The position numbers and the translations under genes were made by a program. Below the pieces are notes generated by a model, which did no database searches, was not told where the DNA came from, and saw nothing but the letters and a program-made list of their open reading frames with translations. A stretch of DNA of 64,000 nt from Parietaria judaica (taxonomy: Eukaryota; Streptophyta; Magnoliopsida; Rosales; Urticaceae): NCBI GenBank assembly GCA_954871525.1, contig OX940864.1, positions 26,902,001-26,966,000 on the forward strand, written 5' to 3'. Positions 1-12,459 of the stretch are shown here, one piece after another (the first letter of the stretch is position 1; each line of letters starts with the position of its first letter).

Positions 1-211
1 TTATATGAAATTGCAAGGTCATAGTTTCACTTGAAATAGTCACATAGAGAACATATTTTGTCTAAGAAGCTGACTTTTGCTTCATCGTCATACAATCCGT
101 TGCAATAGTATTTTATAGTGTGATGTGGACTTGAGACCAAATTTAAATTTGAAACTTTATGAATGGATATATTACCCAACGGACACGTTCGGTTTTGACT
201 TTCCACATTTG
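1..211. other. Flank left of the LINE, no gene seen
   Basis: This is AT-rich DNA up to the poly-T run that marks the LINE tail. Only a short open stretch on the minus strand is visible, and it has no recognisable motif. I see nothing that supports a gene. Confidence 0.5.
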
Positions 212-289
212 TTTTTTTTTTTTTAAGCAATTTAATTTCATTCAATCAAAGGAGTTAGGGAGAAAATCCCTCAACACCGTTTCTACAAG

Positions 290-1562
290 TCACTCCGGGC
301 AATAAGGACATATATGGTCCAAAACAATAGAAGAGAGGCGTCTCTTGGTCAAAGCATTGACCACCTCGTTACATTCCCGTGGAACCCAAGTCCACTCTCC
401 GGTCCCGCCTAGCTCTCGGCCGAGCTCCCGCACCTCCGCAATAATCGGACCTTGCAAGCCCAACGAGTCTCGTGTCTTGGTGAGGTGGGAGGCCCGCAAG
501 CAATCTGTCTCGGCATGATCGATCTTCCACCCCCGTTCGCGAGCAAAGAGAAGCCTCCGTCACATCGCAATGCACTCTCCGGTGAGTGCCGAGTCGACAT
601 GGTCGACCAAGGAAGCCATGACTCCCATGACCCGACCGTGGTGGTCTCGGACAACCGCTCCCACCGCTGCCCGTCCCGTCTCCCCGTCCTAAGCCGCGTC
701 TACGTTAAGCTTGAGGCTCCCCGCAGCCGGCCCGGACCAAGCCCTCGGTACCTCCTCCCTCGGCGAGCAGTGGTTCTCCGTCGCGAGCGCACGCCGCTTC
801 AAACTTGTGAACCATCCGTCGACTTCTTCCACCCAAGTCTCTAGGGCCCGTACACGGTGCTCGAAGAGGCGAAGGTTGCGGTCGGACCACGCCGCCCAAA
901 TTAGCCCGCAAAATAGCTCGAAGTGCGGTTTGGAAAGACTCTCGAGCGCCCGGTAGCACAACTTCCGAAACGGAACCTCCCTCATCTTTTTCACCCACCG
1001 GTGGATCGTCGATGATGCAATGGCCTTGGCCCTCTCACACCCTCAAACAGCATTAAGGCGTCCTCGCCCCGCAAAAGTTGCAAAAGGGTAGAACGTCTAA
1101 CCCTCGGATCCGAAGTGCCCCGTTGGTCGAAAGAGCTTCCGACCACGCGCGCCACACGGTGTGCTTCACTTTCCCGGGGATCGCCGTGCCCCACAAAGCT
1201 TTCCACCATTTCGGCTCCCCCTTTCCCAAGCCCGAAGGTCCGCACCGTGCTTCCGACCTAGCTAGTCGGTAACCGGACCGCACCAAGTAAATCCCGTTGT
1301 CTTCGTGGTGCCAGACAAGCCGATCTGGACCCTTCCCCACTGGGATCCTCAAGACGGCCTCCGCATCGTAGGGGGTTAAGAGGGCCTCGACCCGAGAGAG
1401 GTCCCAATGGCCGTGGGAGACTAGATCGGCTACACGCCACAGATACCCGACGTTCGGAGCCTCCGAGGTGGCGAAGAAAGCCCCAGGCCGAGGGATCCAA
1501 GGTTGGCCGTGGACCCGTACGTTGCCGTCCCCGATTTGCCATCTCGTGTCGCGTCTAATCAA
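290..1562 (-). pseudogene. LINE ORF2, zf-RVT and RNase H tail (broken)
   Basis: Downstream of the reverse transcriptase are a zf-RVT region (WWKALWGTAIPGKVKHTVWR, CNFCGA) and an RNase H domain. The RNase H begins at LKLNVDAA (near 690-715) and ends at WVPRECNEVVNALTKRRL (near 330-390). A plant-type RNase H at the end of ORF2 marks one lineage of plant L1 elements. Frames change near 1050 and between 500 and 690. The short 3' tail after the stop at 290 runs into the poly-A. Confidence 0.85.
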
Positions 1563-1571
1563 GTCTCGTCC

Positions 1572-3328
1572 TCAACATAGACTCTTGCACAGGAACGAGG
1601 GGCATCCCTTGCATTTGAAGTCGAGGATCGAGGTGTCGGGGTAGTACTTAGCTTTTAGAATCCGCGCTTGGAGACAACCGGGATTTTGGATGATCCGCCA
1701 CGAAAGCCGTGCTACGAGGGCCCGGTTGAAATCACCCATGTCCTTGAAGCCCAAACCACCTTCCCCTTTCGGCTTTGCGAGAACGTCCCATCTCCGCCAA
1801 TGGATCTTTCTCGACTCCTCCGACCCGCCCCACCAAAACCGAGCGGTATTAGCGTGAAGATCTTTGATGGTGTGGACGGGGAGCCGGAAAAGACTCATGA
1901 GATAGGTGGGGATGGCTTGCACCACTGATTTGATCAAGACTTCCCGCCCCCGACTGAGAAGAGCTTCTCTTTCCACGTCCCGAGATGCTTCTTGACCCGG
2001 CCCGTGATCTTGCTAAAGACTGCGCACTTGTTTTGGCCGACGTGTACCGGAAGCCCGAGATGAGACTCGAGGTACGGAACGGCCCGCATACCAAGCACCC
2101 GTGAGATGGATCCGCCATGTGCCTCGGCTACGTTTCGTGAAAAGCTCACCATGGACTTATCCACGTTAACGGTTTGTCTTGTTCCCTTCTCGTAAACTTT
2201 GAGGACACCGCTAATAGCTTGGCCGCACCCGACACTCGCCTCCCCAAAGATGATGCAATCATCCGCGAAAAGAAGATGTGTTACCGACGGGGCTTCCCGC
2301 CGGCACGCGAAACTGTGTAGGATTCCAAGCCTCTATTGCCCCCGGATGAGCGCGGAAAGGCCCTCTGCGCAAACTAGGAAGAGGTACGGCGACAAAGGGC
2401 AACCTTGCCGGAGTCCACGGGTCGGCGAGAAAGAGTTTCCGGTTCTTCCGTTAAGGACGATGGAAAAGACCGGTGTCGAAATGCAATCCCGTACCACGGC
2501 TAGGATTCGCGGCCCGAACCCCATCCGATGCAACATTGCTTCGACGAACCCCTATTCTACCCGGTCGTAAGCTTTGCTCATATCGAGCTTTATGGCCATC
2601 GCCCCCTTCTTTTGATGACGGATTTGCCGGATAGAATGAAGAAGCTCGTAGGCGATGGCGGCATTGTCCGTAATCAAGCGTCCGGGAACGAAAGCGCTTT
2701 GAGCTTCTGAGATAATGGAGGTGTGGGCGCATTTTATCCGGTTAGCGACCACTTTGGAGACGAGCTTGAGAAGCACATTGCACAAAATAATCGGTCGGAA
2801 GTCTTGTACTCTCCTTGGGTTCTTCACCTTGGGCAAGAGCGCGTTGTTGGTGACGTTCCATGCTCTCACACTCCTCTGCCCGTTAAGGACATCCAAACAC
2901 TCTTCCCGAATCTTCGGCCCCACGGTCCCCCAAAGTTTTTGTAAGAAGACGGCGTGGAAACCGTCGGGGCCCGGCACCTTCCGGGGGCCCATCGAGGACA
3001 TGGCGACATTGATCTCGTCCACGGTGAACCTCTCCTCGGTGATCTGTCGTTGCCCCGCCGAGATAGAAGCAACGCTCTCCGTCGTGATCAAGCCAAAATC
3101 CCTCTCCGAGGCGCCGTTTGAAGAGTAGATGTTCGAGAAGTATTTGTCGAGAACTTCTCGAACATCCTTCTCCGATGTCATCCATTCCCCAGTCTCGTTC
3201 AAGATACCTCGGATTTGGTTTTGCGTCCTTCGACGCATGGCACGAGCGTGGAAGTAAGCCGTGTTCCTATCCCTTCCGCGTAACCAATCGTCCCTCGCCC
3301 GTTGCTTCCAAAGATACTCTTCCATCAC
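1572..3328 (-). pseudogene. LINE ORF2, reverse transcriptase part (broken)
   Basis: RNA-dependent DNA polymerase of an L1-type element. Motifs in order are GPDGFHAVF, FRPIILCNV, KLDMSKAYDRVE (first catalytic Asp, close to 2555), GLRQGCPLSPYLF (inside 2333-2536), FADD (2258-2269, catalytic Asp pair) and YLESHLGLPV. Stops and frame changes between 2550 and 1930 separate these blocks. A thumb-like stretch with RFWWGG and WDVLAKPK follows down to 1572. The catalytic residues survive but the frame does not. Confidence 0.93.
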
Positions 3329-4347
3329 GAGGAGCGAATCTCGTTCCTATTCAAGGACCTGAAACCGGCTCTTATTTCCGGAGTAAAATCCGTTTTGTGA
3401 AGATGCTCAATCCGCTCTAAGAGCGCTGTGATTCTCTTTTCTTGGTTGCCAAAGGTCGTGCCTGCCCATACGCGGAGGGCCTTTTGACACTTCCCGAGGC
3501 TTGCTGCACACCCTCTAGAAACCCGGTCGGTCCCACCCGAACCCCACGCAACATGGACCACCTCGGCGCAACCGTCGTTTAAGAGCCAACTCGGCTCGAA
3601 GGCCCATCTCCTCCCCACGGTCGAGTTGGGATTGTGCATCATCGGGTCCGAGCCCGTGTTAATGAGAAGCGCTCTATGATCCGAACCCCAAAAGCCCAAC
3701 ACCTTCACATTCCCCGACGGGTAAGCCAACTTCCACGCCGGGTTTGCGCACGCTCGATCGAGTCGACTTTGGACGTTCCGCTCCCCCACTTGCATATTGC
3801 TCCAAGTGCATGGTTCACCTACAAAGCCCAAATCGAGAAGATCACATACCTCGAGCGCGTTGGCGAAGCGATACATGGAAGTCGTCTCCTCCGAACCCGG
3901 CTCACGTGCTCGAACTCGTAAAGCACCTCGTTAAAATCTCCCGCGCACATCCACGGGCTTGCGTCGCCGTTATGAAGCCGTCGTAGAAGCTCCCACGAGA
4001 GGTGCTGAGAAGCTTTGATCGGGTCCCCGTAGAAACCCGTGAACCTCGACGTCACCCCGAGCTCGTCTCTAACTCCCACGTCGATATGCCGTCTGCTAAA
4101 GCTACGGATATCGACCTCCACCGCGTCATTCCAAAGGATGTGAATTCCACCACTAAGGCCCTCGGCGTGAACCCCGAACCCGTTGGCCATATTACTTTGA
4201 CGCTTCAGATCTCTCCACCCGGATATCGCTCAACTTCGTCTCCGAAAGAAAAACGATGTCTGGCTTCCGCTCACAAATAAGTCTTCGTAAGCGGGACCCC
4301 GCCCGGGGATTGCATAATCCCCGGACGTTCCAACAAAGGATCTTCAT
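3325..4347 (-). pseudogene. LINE ORF2, endonuclease part (broken)
   Basis: This is the exonuclease-endonuclease-phosphatase domain that nicks target DNA for LINE insertion. Visible signatures are ILCWNVRGL at the start, FLSETK, MCAGDFNEV (near 3930), CTWSNMQ (near 3800) and GSDHRALL (near 3680), in the expected order. The frame shifts near 4190 and again around 3850, so the domain is split over three frames and cannot be expressed as one protein. Confidence 0.9.
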
Positions 4348-5444
4348 TGCTCCCGGCCGGCCCGCCCTTGGTGTGCCGCCGATATCACTGGATCCATCAC
4401 TCCCATTAATGGGTTACATGGTCCCGAAAAACTTACCATACCACCGGAAAGGATTCCAGAGTAGCACAAACACAAAAAATCACAAGGATTCACACCGATA
4501 CACCGATGATCCTGTAGAGACCAAGTTGAGGCAAGGTCTCAATAAAGTGAGTCATTCTCACTTGGAGCTTCATGTGCACCTATGAAGCATTTGTAACGAA
4601 TCTGCGGGACTTAAAACACTAGCAGCCTGATTTGGGCGTAGAGCGGGCCGAAAAACAACATTTGGTTTTTTATATGTTTGTGTTCTTGTTTGTCAATATA
4701 AAAAGCATTATCAAGTTTTAGGAATATTGAGTGGGCAAAAACGTTACATTCTTTCAAAATTGTATATTAGAAAGTCATTTTCATTTTAACCTACCGAAAC
4801 TAAAAGAAGGCGTATGAGCAGAAAAAGAGGATACCACGTCTATTTTAGACGGTGGTTCAGTCGAAGGTCCGCGCTCTTGTTCTAGCAGAAACTCTGAAAG
4901 CAATGCATTCGAATATCGTTTGATTTTACACCTTCATGCTCTCATCTCATGTGCTTTCAATCACACTCTTTATTATCACTCAAATTCGAGTTTTTCATTT
5001 GAATTTTTTTATGCATGCTATTTTTTTATTTAAATTTTGTAGGAACTTTTAGCCCTATAACAAACTAGACTTTAACTTCAATGTGATATGTCGTTTTTGG
5101 CACGTTCGACATGATGCTTGGCAACATGTAGATAACACTAATTGACTCAAGTAAATGTAGATGTTGGTAAGGGATAACTTTCAAACTTCACGACATACAT
5201 AAAGAAAAGAAAAAATATGCTTATTTTATTTATAAGAAAACATTAAGTTGATACTCAAAACAATGTATTTAGGACGTATAGGAACTTTTCTTAATAATAG
5301 AGTTTAATAACTTTTCTTAATTAATAATAGGAACTAAGTCTTGTATATTGTGTTTTATAGTATCGACTCTATTATATTGTGTTGACAATTGTGTTCAAGA
5401 ATGGATGATAACTTTCAAGACCATATCATCTGAGTGCATATATA
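4348..5444. other. Intergenic, no gene seen
   Basis: GC content falls from about 4450 onward. The first 250 bases may still be the LINE 5' side (between ORF1 and ORF2), but no gag-like zinc knuckle is visible. The rest is AT-rich with no motif or terminal repeat that I recognise. Confidence 0.5.
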
Positions 5445-5453
5445 TTTAATTTA

Positions 5454-6250
5454 GGGTTAATTGCGGCAATAATGCACAACTTTTGGTCAAGAGGAGTTTT
5501 AGGTCCCCAACCTTTCAAAGTGTGGGAAAAAATACACAACGTTTGTTGAATGTAAAATCCGTTGGTCCTTCCGTTAGGGATGTTAAATTCTGCTGATGTG
5601 GCATCGTTAAACTGTCAAATGGACTGCCAACTTGTAATATTAATTACATAACCTAATTAATAAGAATAAATTAAAATATTTTAATTATGATTCAAAAAAT
5701 AAATTAAAACTTTAAATTAACGAGCAATACTTATTTAACGCATAGTTCCTATTTTTAAACTCGTGCTTCAATATTATTCACATCTTTACTATGTCATTTT
5801 TGTAATTACAGTTGTTTTAAATAATCGGTAGTTTTTCCAAAATTTTAGTCGTTTCTAATAAACCGTCGTTATGTAATCTTTGCAAATTTTAGTCGTGTTT
5901 AATAATCCGTCGTTTTTCAAAATTTTAGTCATGTTTGACGAAGAGTCTGTAAGATTTTTAGGGGGGAGTAAAAATTATTTATTTAATTTAAAGTATTAAT
6001 TTGTTTTTTGAATCATAATTAAAATATGATTTAATTTATTCTTATTAATTACGTTATGTAATTAATATTACAGTTGGCAGTCCATTTGGCAGTTTAACGA
6101 TGCCACATCAGCAGAATTTAACATCCCTAACGGAAGGACCAACGAATTTTACATTCAACAAACGTTGTGTATTTTTGCCCACACTTTGAAAGGTTGGGGA
6201 CCTAAAACCCCTCTTGACCAAAGGTTGTGCATTATTGCCGCAATTAACCC
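5454..6250. mobile_element. Foldback MULE 'A', 797 bp, perfect 9-bp TSD
   Basis: Two long inverted arms begin GGGTTAATTGCGGCAATAAT and match for well over 200 bases. The element is flanked by the identical 9-mer TTTAATTTA at 5445-5453 and 6251-6259. Long terminal inverted repeats with a 9-bp duplication are the hallmark of Mutator-like elements. There is no transposase, so it is non-autonomous and needs a partner. The centre is AT-rich with short repeated lines such as TTTTAGTCGT. The arms carry the second GCGGCA-type box and a CCGTTAG box seen in the other MULEs here, but no CACGTG. Confidence 0.93.
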
Positions 6251-6259
6251 TTTAATTTA

Positions 6260-9200
6260 ACTACAAAGCAAACAGATCAATCTATGCAAAGAAATCTAAT
6301 AATAAATAGGAGAATATAGTTTTGATGTATTTAAAATAATCCATCTTAAAGCTTGTTAAATATATTTTTATTTTTAAGTTATAAGAATGTCTATTGAAGT
6401 CTTTTAACTCGTAAAAAACAATATAATTAAAAACAAAATTACTTAATCCATTAACACTTTCTTTTTATTAAATTACTTGTAAAATATAATTGAAAAATAG
6501 CACAACAATCACAAGTAAGAAAGGTTTGGAAGTATTTTAATCAACTTCATTTACTCCCAAAAAAGGATCAACACAAGCCCTAGGATCTAACTACCATTAA
6601 CTTATGATTACAAGCTATAAAGATTTCCAACACAATAAACTCATAAGAATTTTTTTTTCCTTGGATAAATTACTAACACGTTGGTGTAATTAAGAATAAG
6701 GTAACTCCTTTATCACTACTGATGAATCATAGGACCTACCTATATAAATTTGAGGCTTTTAATGGGAAGAACGAAAAATTGCTTACCAATTACCATATCA
6801 AGTTATTTCTATCATAAATGATGTGAACATTGTACATAAATAGTATTATATTTATTTACAATAAAAAATTGTAAGATATGATGATATATAAGAAATTTGC
6901 CAAGGAAGTTTGAATTTTCAACAAGTAAAATGTCAACCGAAAATGTTCATATTTTATGACTTGGGTTTTTCTTGGATACATATATTATACTGGGATTTTG
7001 AGTATTTATTTAATCTCTTATCTAATACAAAACTTTTGTCGGTGCGAAATCTCTTAAACATTTTTCACATTGCTAATTAAATAGAAAAGTTTAGCCCCCA
7101 AATACAAAATTATTTTGGAATTTGACTTTTAAATAAAACTATTGTTGTAAATTGTAGTCATCTTAATTTGTACTTTTTTTTTTCTCACTAAGGCCCATGT
7201 ATTTTCTTTCATGAATTTATAAACACCCTGATATAAGAATATGTAATTTATACTTTATTTATGGTGCTTCATTTTTATACAATTAAAAATAAGTTGGAAA
7301 ACAGATAAAATATTGCAAGTAGATGAAAAATAGCTTGAAAAATTTATGCAGTTCAGATTGAATGAGTTAGTAATATGATCAATTATACAAGTTTATTACA
7401 ATTTTGTATTTTAATCATAATTAACTTAATTCATGTCATAGTATAAGATTCAACTTCCGATATAGGTAGTTTACACTAATCTAAAATGTCGTATTGCTTC
7501 AATATAATGGAATACTCTAATTAGAATGTGTGAGCACAGAATCATAGCATTTTCACCATAATTAATTTATTTCACTATGAATATATACTTATTTTTTCGT
7601 ATAAAAATTAAATACATGTCTAAAACTTAGTACCAAGTTTTTTTTTATATATATACATAAATTTTGATAAGAAAGCAATTGTTGTTTCTAAATTTTAAAT
7701 TGAGCCAATTATATTATTAGAAATTGAGTTTCACACGGATCCATGGTTAAACTTAAATAAATCAATTAGTTCGACGACTAGGTATAGCTGTTTGACATTA
7801 AATATTTGAATCCGCGGGGTAATTCCACAAGCTAAAGAAAAGTAAGGGCTGTTTATGAAATTCCTTCTACATTTATTTAGGTGGGCGTGCGTGTAGGCAG
7901 AAAATGGGACCCACGAAACAAGTGCAAGCTTCGTAGCCTTAAACTTATATAAATACAAAAGTCCAACACCTATACACGCGTCGTTTACTCTCAATAAATA
8001 CGATTAAAAATTATATTAATTAAAAAGAACATTTCTCACAAAAATACTCATGTGTTATATAAAATAATAACTTATATCACGATCTTATTTTTCATAGGAA
8101 TTTTTTTTAATGATATAATTTTTTTTGGCATAATTAATTAAGTTTCTCCATTAAATATTTATTGTGAAGTTTCATGTGAGTATGTGACTTGTATTGTATG
8201 ATTTGACCATGTGTTAATTGATTGTTTTTTGTGTGTGTTTATTTTGATCACATGACAATAGGATTGACGTATATTGCCTTAGTTTATGCATCATAGTACA
8301 TGTTTCCGCTTCTAAGCGATAACTTACGATTTGTTGTCAACTTTTTTTAATTCTTATAGCTTATACGTGGTTAAAAAGGAACAAAAATATGATCAAATCA
8401 TATGTTGCTACTATTAAAAATAAAATTAGGAATATAAATTACATATTGATATTTTGCCGCTAATACCTCTAGTTAATCAAAATGCTTTTTTGTATATTGT
8501 ATATATTTTTCCCAACCCTAAATGACTAAAATTACAAGTGAAAAATAAACATTAGAATATTTAAAAAATATATATTTTTTTTAAAGATAAAACCGATTTC
8601 AGAGGGAAGATTACTCCACCATGAATTACTATTAGCCATTGCCAAGTGAGTGTTCGAACAAGGGTCGTGACTCTCTCATTAAAGTCATAATCATACAAAA
8701 GGAAAAACTCAATGCTTATTGGAAACAAATTCCATCCAAATAATATTAACTCTAGACTTAATCGCAAGTTTAACAAGATCAAATGCGACTTCCTTACAAC
8801 ATCTCGGATTAAAGTGAAACACCGTAGACTCAATCCGAGTAACTAGCCAATAAATATCAGAAATGATAAAGCCCAAATAAAAAAATAAATTGACTTAGTA
8901 TTTAGTGTTTTACTAAAAAAATCCGATAGACTGTGAATCTTCGACCAATCCTAAATATACTCTAATATAGACCCAGTGAATGGCTGAAACTTCCGAGAGT
9001 TGAGACAACACCCCGTGATTAAATATAAGACACCCATTTTTTTTTATTATTATTATTAGATCACGATTCCCTCTCCTGATATTATTTTGTAAATGTTTGA
9101 AAGAAATAATTTCCATCCTTTACGTTTCCAATTGAAATGATTGATAGATACCTCAAAGGCTAAAACTATACTGGCTTATATTTTTTTTGGATATTTGCTT

Positions 9201-9922
9201 ATAAGTTTTCAGAGCTATTTAAATTAAGATATAATTTATGCTACAACACAAATACCTCTAATTTTATCTATTGGAATTTATAAGAAACAACAATCATAAA
9301 ACATTGGACGATTAAAGCAGCATGTATTACAATATTTTTCAGTAATAGAAATATATATAAAGTTTTAAAAAATCATGGTATGCTTACTTCTCATCCGCAT
9401 TATTAACGTCTACGGCTATAATCGGTCTATTTCGATGTCGACCATATTATACTAAATATTTATTTTATTAAAATTTTGGTGTAAGCCGTTTTAGTCCATG
9501 AATTTTTGTGTTTTTACATTATTAACGTCGTTAACATTTACACTTTTTTTTTTTATCATTATTAAATTTTATCTGCAAATACCCATTGATCGACATGACG
9601 TCACATCTATAAATGTTAACGATATCAACGTGGCATGGATGAAAAATAATCAACTCAGAATTTTTTAATTTTATATTTATTATAAAAAATAAACATTATA
9701 TCCGTATTGCCTCTACTTTCCTTACTCTTTTTTTTTTTTGGTCAGAGAAGAACATTGTATACATATCGCTTATCAAACATATATATATTTTGTCGCAAAT
9801 ATTTCTATATGTTTTTCTATATACTTGAAGTTAAAATGACTGCAATTCAAAGAAAAAATTAGTCAAAGCAAAAGGTCTGCAAAATACTTTTCTTCATTTA
9901 AAGGCAATGCGTTTGTGCATTT
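6260..9922. other. AT-rich intergenic, no gene seen
   Basis: About 3.7 kb with many A/T runs. Short open stretches at 7731-7994, 8561-8833 and 8913-9116 (minus) lack start context, motifs and codon bias. The block at 8580-9120 has slightly more complex sequence and may be an old transposon fragment, but I found no paired ends. Confidence 0.55.
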
Positions 9923-9930
9923 CTGCTCAT

Positions 9931-10493
9931 TAAGGGTGAGCATTTTAGACCCAACCCGATGGCCCAACCCATTCCGTTATAGACTCGACCCTAATCTAAC
10001 CCGCCCAATCTAACTCGCTCAAAATTGGGTCGGATCAGGCCGGACCCGACTATTATTCGGGTCGGGGTCTCCGGCCCGACCAATATAATTAATATATATT
10101 TCATATTGATTTTTTATTCAAGTAGTGCAATCTATAGTCTTTTAAAATTTCTCATCCTCAATTTTATTTACATTCAAAGACTCTTCAATCTCTCATTTTC
10201 ATGTTTTACATTATTTAGTGTATGTTTGTTTGATTAAATTTGTTTGAGGTATTTTTACTTGAATTTTGAGTTACATTGATGAATTTTTTTCATATTATTT
10301 TTTGTTATATAAGATTAAATTTTAATTAATCGGGCCATGGTGACCCAAACCAACCCGAATTTTTATCGGGTCGGTTTGGTTCGGGCATTAAAAAATTTTG
10401 GGTCGGATCGGGCATTTTTTGGGAACACGAAGTGATCGGGTCGGGTCCATAAAAAGGATCGGGGCAGCCCAACCCAACCCATGCTCACCCCTA
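9931..10493. mobile_element. hAT MITE, 563 bp, perfect 8-bp TSD
   Basis: The ends are TAAGGGTGAGCAT on the left and ATGCTCACCCCTA on the right, an imperfect terminal inverted repeat of the common plant TAGGGGTGAGCA type. The 8-mer CTGCTCAT is repeated exactly at 9923-9930 and 10494-10501. An 8-bp duplication with this end identifies the hAT superfamily. Both arms are rich in GGGTCGGGT/ACCCGACCC subterminal motifs, which are probably transposase binding sites. There is no transposase frame. Confidence 0.93.
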
Positions 10494-10501
10494 CTGCTCA
10501 T

Positions 10502-11400
10502 AGAAGACAACACTTCTCAAACCAGGGTATTTCTGCAAACAATTAAATTTTAGCTAATAGTTTGTTCATTTTCAAAAAGTAGTAGGTGAAACAGTATAAA
10601 GTTCGGAAGTAAGGAGGGCATATTTGAAAACATATCCGTAAACAGTATTTTTCTGACAACCGAAAACACGTTGCTTTATGTCTACGTCTTCGCTTTGAAA
10701 AGTGGCCACCAAATTCCTTACCTTTTTTATTATTATTTAATTTAAGAATATTTACGAATTGTGAAATAAATTATTTCAAATTTGGCATATGTTCCTTTTT
10801 TATCGGAACAAAACAGATGATGTGCAAAATATATATGTACATAAGTATTCAATTTCATCCCGTTAAGTATTTTCTCTTAAGTGCCACGTGGAGGTTTTAA
10901 GTGGTTCTATCTACATGTATCATGGGTCCAGGGTCGTGCTCAAGAAACGGAGTAGGCCCGCACCTGTAGTAAAAAAATAATTTCAAATTTAAGAGCCCAA
11001 ATAAATCTAATTTAAAAAGTCCCATTTAAAATAATGTAAATCGAGCGATTTAGCTAGATTATCTATCGAAAAAAGATATAGTCGAAAAAATCAACTATAC
11101 TTATTATGATAAATACTTTTACATTTAAAAGTCTAAGCGTTAGACGCGTCATATTTGAATCTTACAATTTTAATAGAGGCTCTAAAATTATTCCTCAAGC
11201 TTGGGTCTTCAAAATCTCAAGCACGGCCGGAATCGGTCCCACTGGCTGTATCTCTCTCATCAAATTTTGAGTTAGTAACATATTGTTACTTTCGCCGGAA
11301 ATATCCTTTTTATTTAGTTTAATTTCTGTCTGAGTTCGAAACAGAGAAAATAATATCCAACAAAACACAGAAACAGAAGAAAATAGAAAAAACAACGAAA
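10502..11400. other. Upstream region of the glutaredoxin-like gene
   Basis: AT-rich DNA up to about 11190, then a rise in complexity toward the gene. No clear element ends were found. A core TATA box could not be assigned with confidence. Confidence 0.4.
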
Positions 11401-11410
11401 AGCTGATAAC

Positions 11411-11430
11411 TTTCTCTCTCTCTCTCTCTC
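11411..11430. repeat. CT microsatellite in probable 5' leader
   Basis: A run of about ten CT dinucleotides lies some 200 bases before the ATG of the glutaredoxin-like gene. CT/GA-rich tracts are frequent in plant 5' leaders and core promoters, so it probably lies in or next to the transcribed leader. Confidence 0.7.
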
Positions 11431-11628
11431 CTCCAAAACCGCCCAATTCTGACTCCAATCTTCGCCGATTGCTGATCGGAATCGTCGCTTGAATTCTAAA
11501 TCCCGATCGATCGTTGACCTAATCCAGTCTTGATCGCAAAAACCCTGATCGAGGTTGAGAAGAAGCCTCAAAGAAGGAGACTTTTTCGGTTTGGGGATTT
11601 TTGATTGGAGGTTTCTTGAGCTGCTTCA

Positions 11629-12459
11629 ATGGCGGATTTGGGGAAAAAGCTCGAGGCTTCGGAGAAACCGAGGTTCTCCTTCTTCAAACGGTCGCAGACG
11701 ATGCACCCAGCCGCCATGGAAACTCCGAAGAAGCCATTCCTTCAACCTCAGCCCAAACCGAGCCCCAATTCCGCGCCTCTCGATCGCGCGAGCTCGTTCG
11801 CGAAATTCTACACCTCGATCGAGTCTGTACGGTCGATCAAAGGCAAGGTCAAGAAGCTCTGTAGCATCTTTGAGACGGCGAAGCCGTCGCCGTCAGACGA
11901 TGCTCCGTTGCTGTTTCCCCCCAAGCTCAGGCCCTCGAAATCATCGGTCGGCCTCGACTCTAGGGTCTCCTCGTTCCTGAACAGCTCCACGCTTCGATTG
12001 CCTGGCGCCGATGATCGGATCGTTGTCTACCTCACGAGCCTGCGAGGCGTTCGGAGGACCTACGAGGACTGCTACGCTGTTCGGATCATCTTCAGGGGAT
12101 TTAGGGTTTGGGTCGACGAACGCGACGTTTCGATGGATTCGGCGTACCGGATAGAGTTGCAGAGCGTGTTGGGCGACAAGAATGTCGGATTGCCCCAGGT
12201 TTTCATGATGGGGAGGTATGTGGGAGGCGCCGAGGTGATCAAACACTTGTTTGAATCCGGCGAATTGGCAAAGATTCTCGAGGGATTCCCGGTTCGCGAG
12301 CCGGGTGTGATCTGCGAGAGTTGCGGTGACGTGAGATTCGTTCCGTGCTCGAATTGCAGCGGAAGCCGAAAGGTGTTTGACGAGGAAGAAGAGACGATGA
12401 AGCGGTGCTTGGAGTGCAACGAGAACGGCTTGACTCGCTGCCCGGATTGCGGTTCCTGA
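11629..12459 (+). CDS. Glutaredoxin-domain protein with C-terminal zinc-finger-like CxxC pairs (At5g39865-like)
   Basis: Single-exon gene of 276 residues. Residues 1-125 are a low-complexity, basic and Pro/Ser-rich leader. Residues 130-218 form a glutaredoxin fold with VVYLTSLRGVRRTYEDC, VDERDVSM, LPQVF (cis-Pro189) and the GG199-200 glutathione-site glycines. The usual CxxC/S active site is replaced by SLRG, so classical disulfide reduction is unlikely. C148 further along is the only cysteine nearby. Residues 229-274 hold four CxxC pairs (C229/C232, C240/C243, C260/C263, C271/C274), as in DnaJ-type zinc ribbons, and probably bind two zinc ions. This architecture is known in plants as the uncharacterised At5g39865 group, and the length is normal. 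ATG 11629 is chosen because the family N-terminus is variable and no other in-frame start is better supported. Its role is unknown. Confidence 0.95.
   Translation: MADLGKKLEASEKPRFSFFKRSQTMHPAAMETPKKPFLQPQPKPSPNSAPLDRASSFAKFYTSIESVRSIKGKVKKLCSIFETAKPSPSDDAPLLFPPKLRPSKSSVGLDSRVSSFLNSSTLRLPGADDRIVVYLTSLRGVRRTYEDCYAVRIIFRGFRVWVDERDVSMDSAYRIELQSVLGDKNVGLPQVFMMGRYVGGAEVIKHLFESGELAKILEGFPVREPGVICESCGDVRFVPCSNCSGSRKVFDEEEETMKRCLECNENGLTRCPDCGS

Larger units (their letters stand above)
212..4347 (-). mobile_element. Decayed 5'-truncated L1-type LINE with RNase H
   Basis: A non-LTR retrotransposon lies on the minus strand. In element order it has an endonuclease start (MKILCWNVRGL at 4347), a reverse transcriptase with FADD at 2258-2269, a zinc-finger RVT region and an RNase H tail. 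It ends in poly-A, seen as 13 T at 212-224. The reading frame is broken several times, first near 4190 where the endonuclease frame hits a stop and continues one base over, so no full ORF2 can be made. ORF1 is not seen upstream, where recognisable element sequence ends between about 4350 and 4600. This fits 5' truncation during insertion. The body is much more GC-rich than its AT-rich surroundings. No convincing target duplication was found. Confidence 0.93.

Noticed and set aside
2199..3420. Plus-strand open frames across the LINE
   Set aside because: They are antisense shadows of the GC-rich reverse transcriptase region.
190..4665. ACATTTG as LINE target duplication
   Set aside because: ACATTTG occurs left of the poly-T (203-209) and near 4660, but seven bases in AT-rich DNA is not convincing.
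9931..10493. Telomere-like GGGT-rich repeats
   Set aside because: The GGGTCGGGT motifs are irregular, occur in both orientations and fall inside a hAT element with a clear 8-bp duplication.
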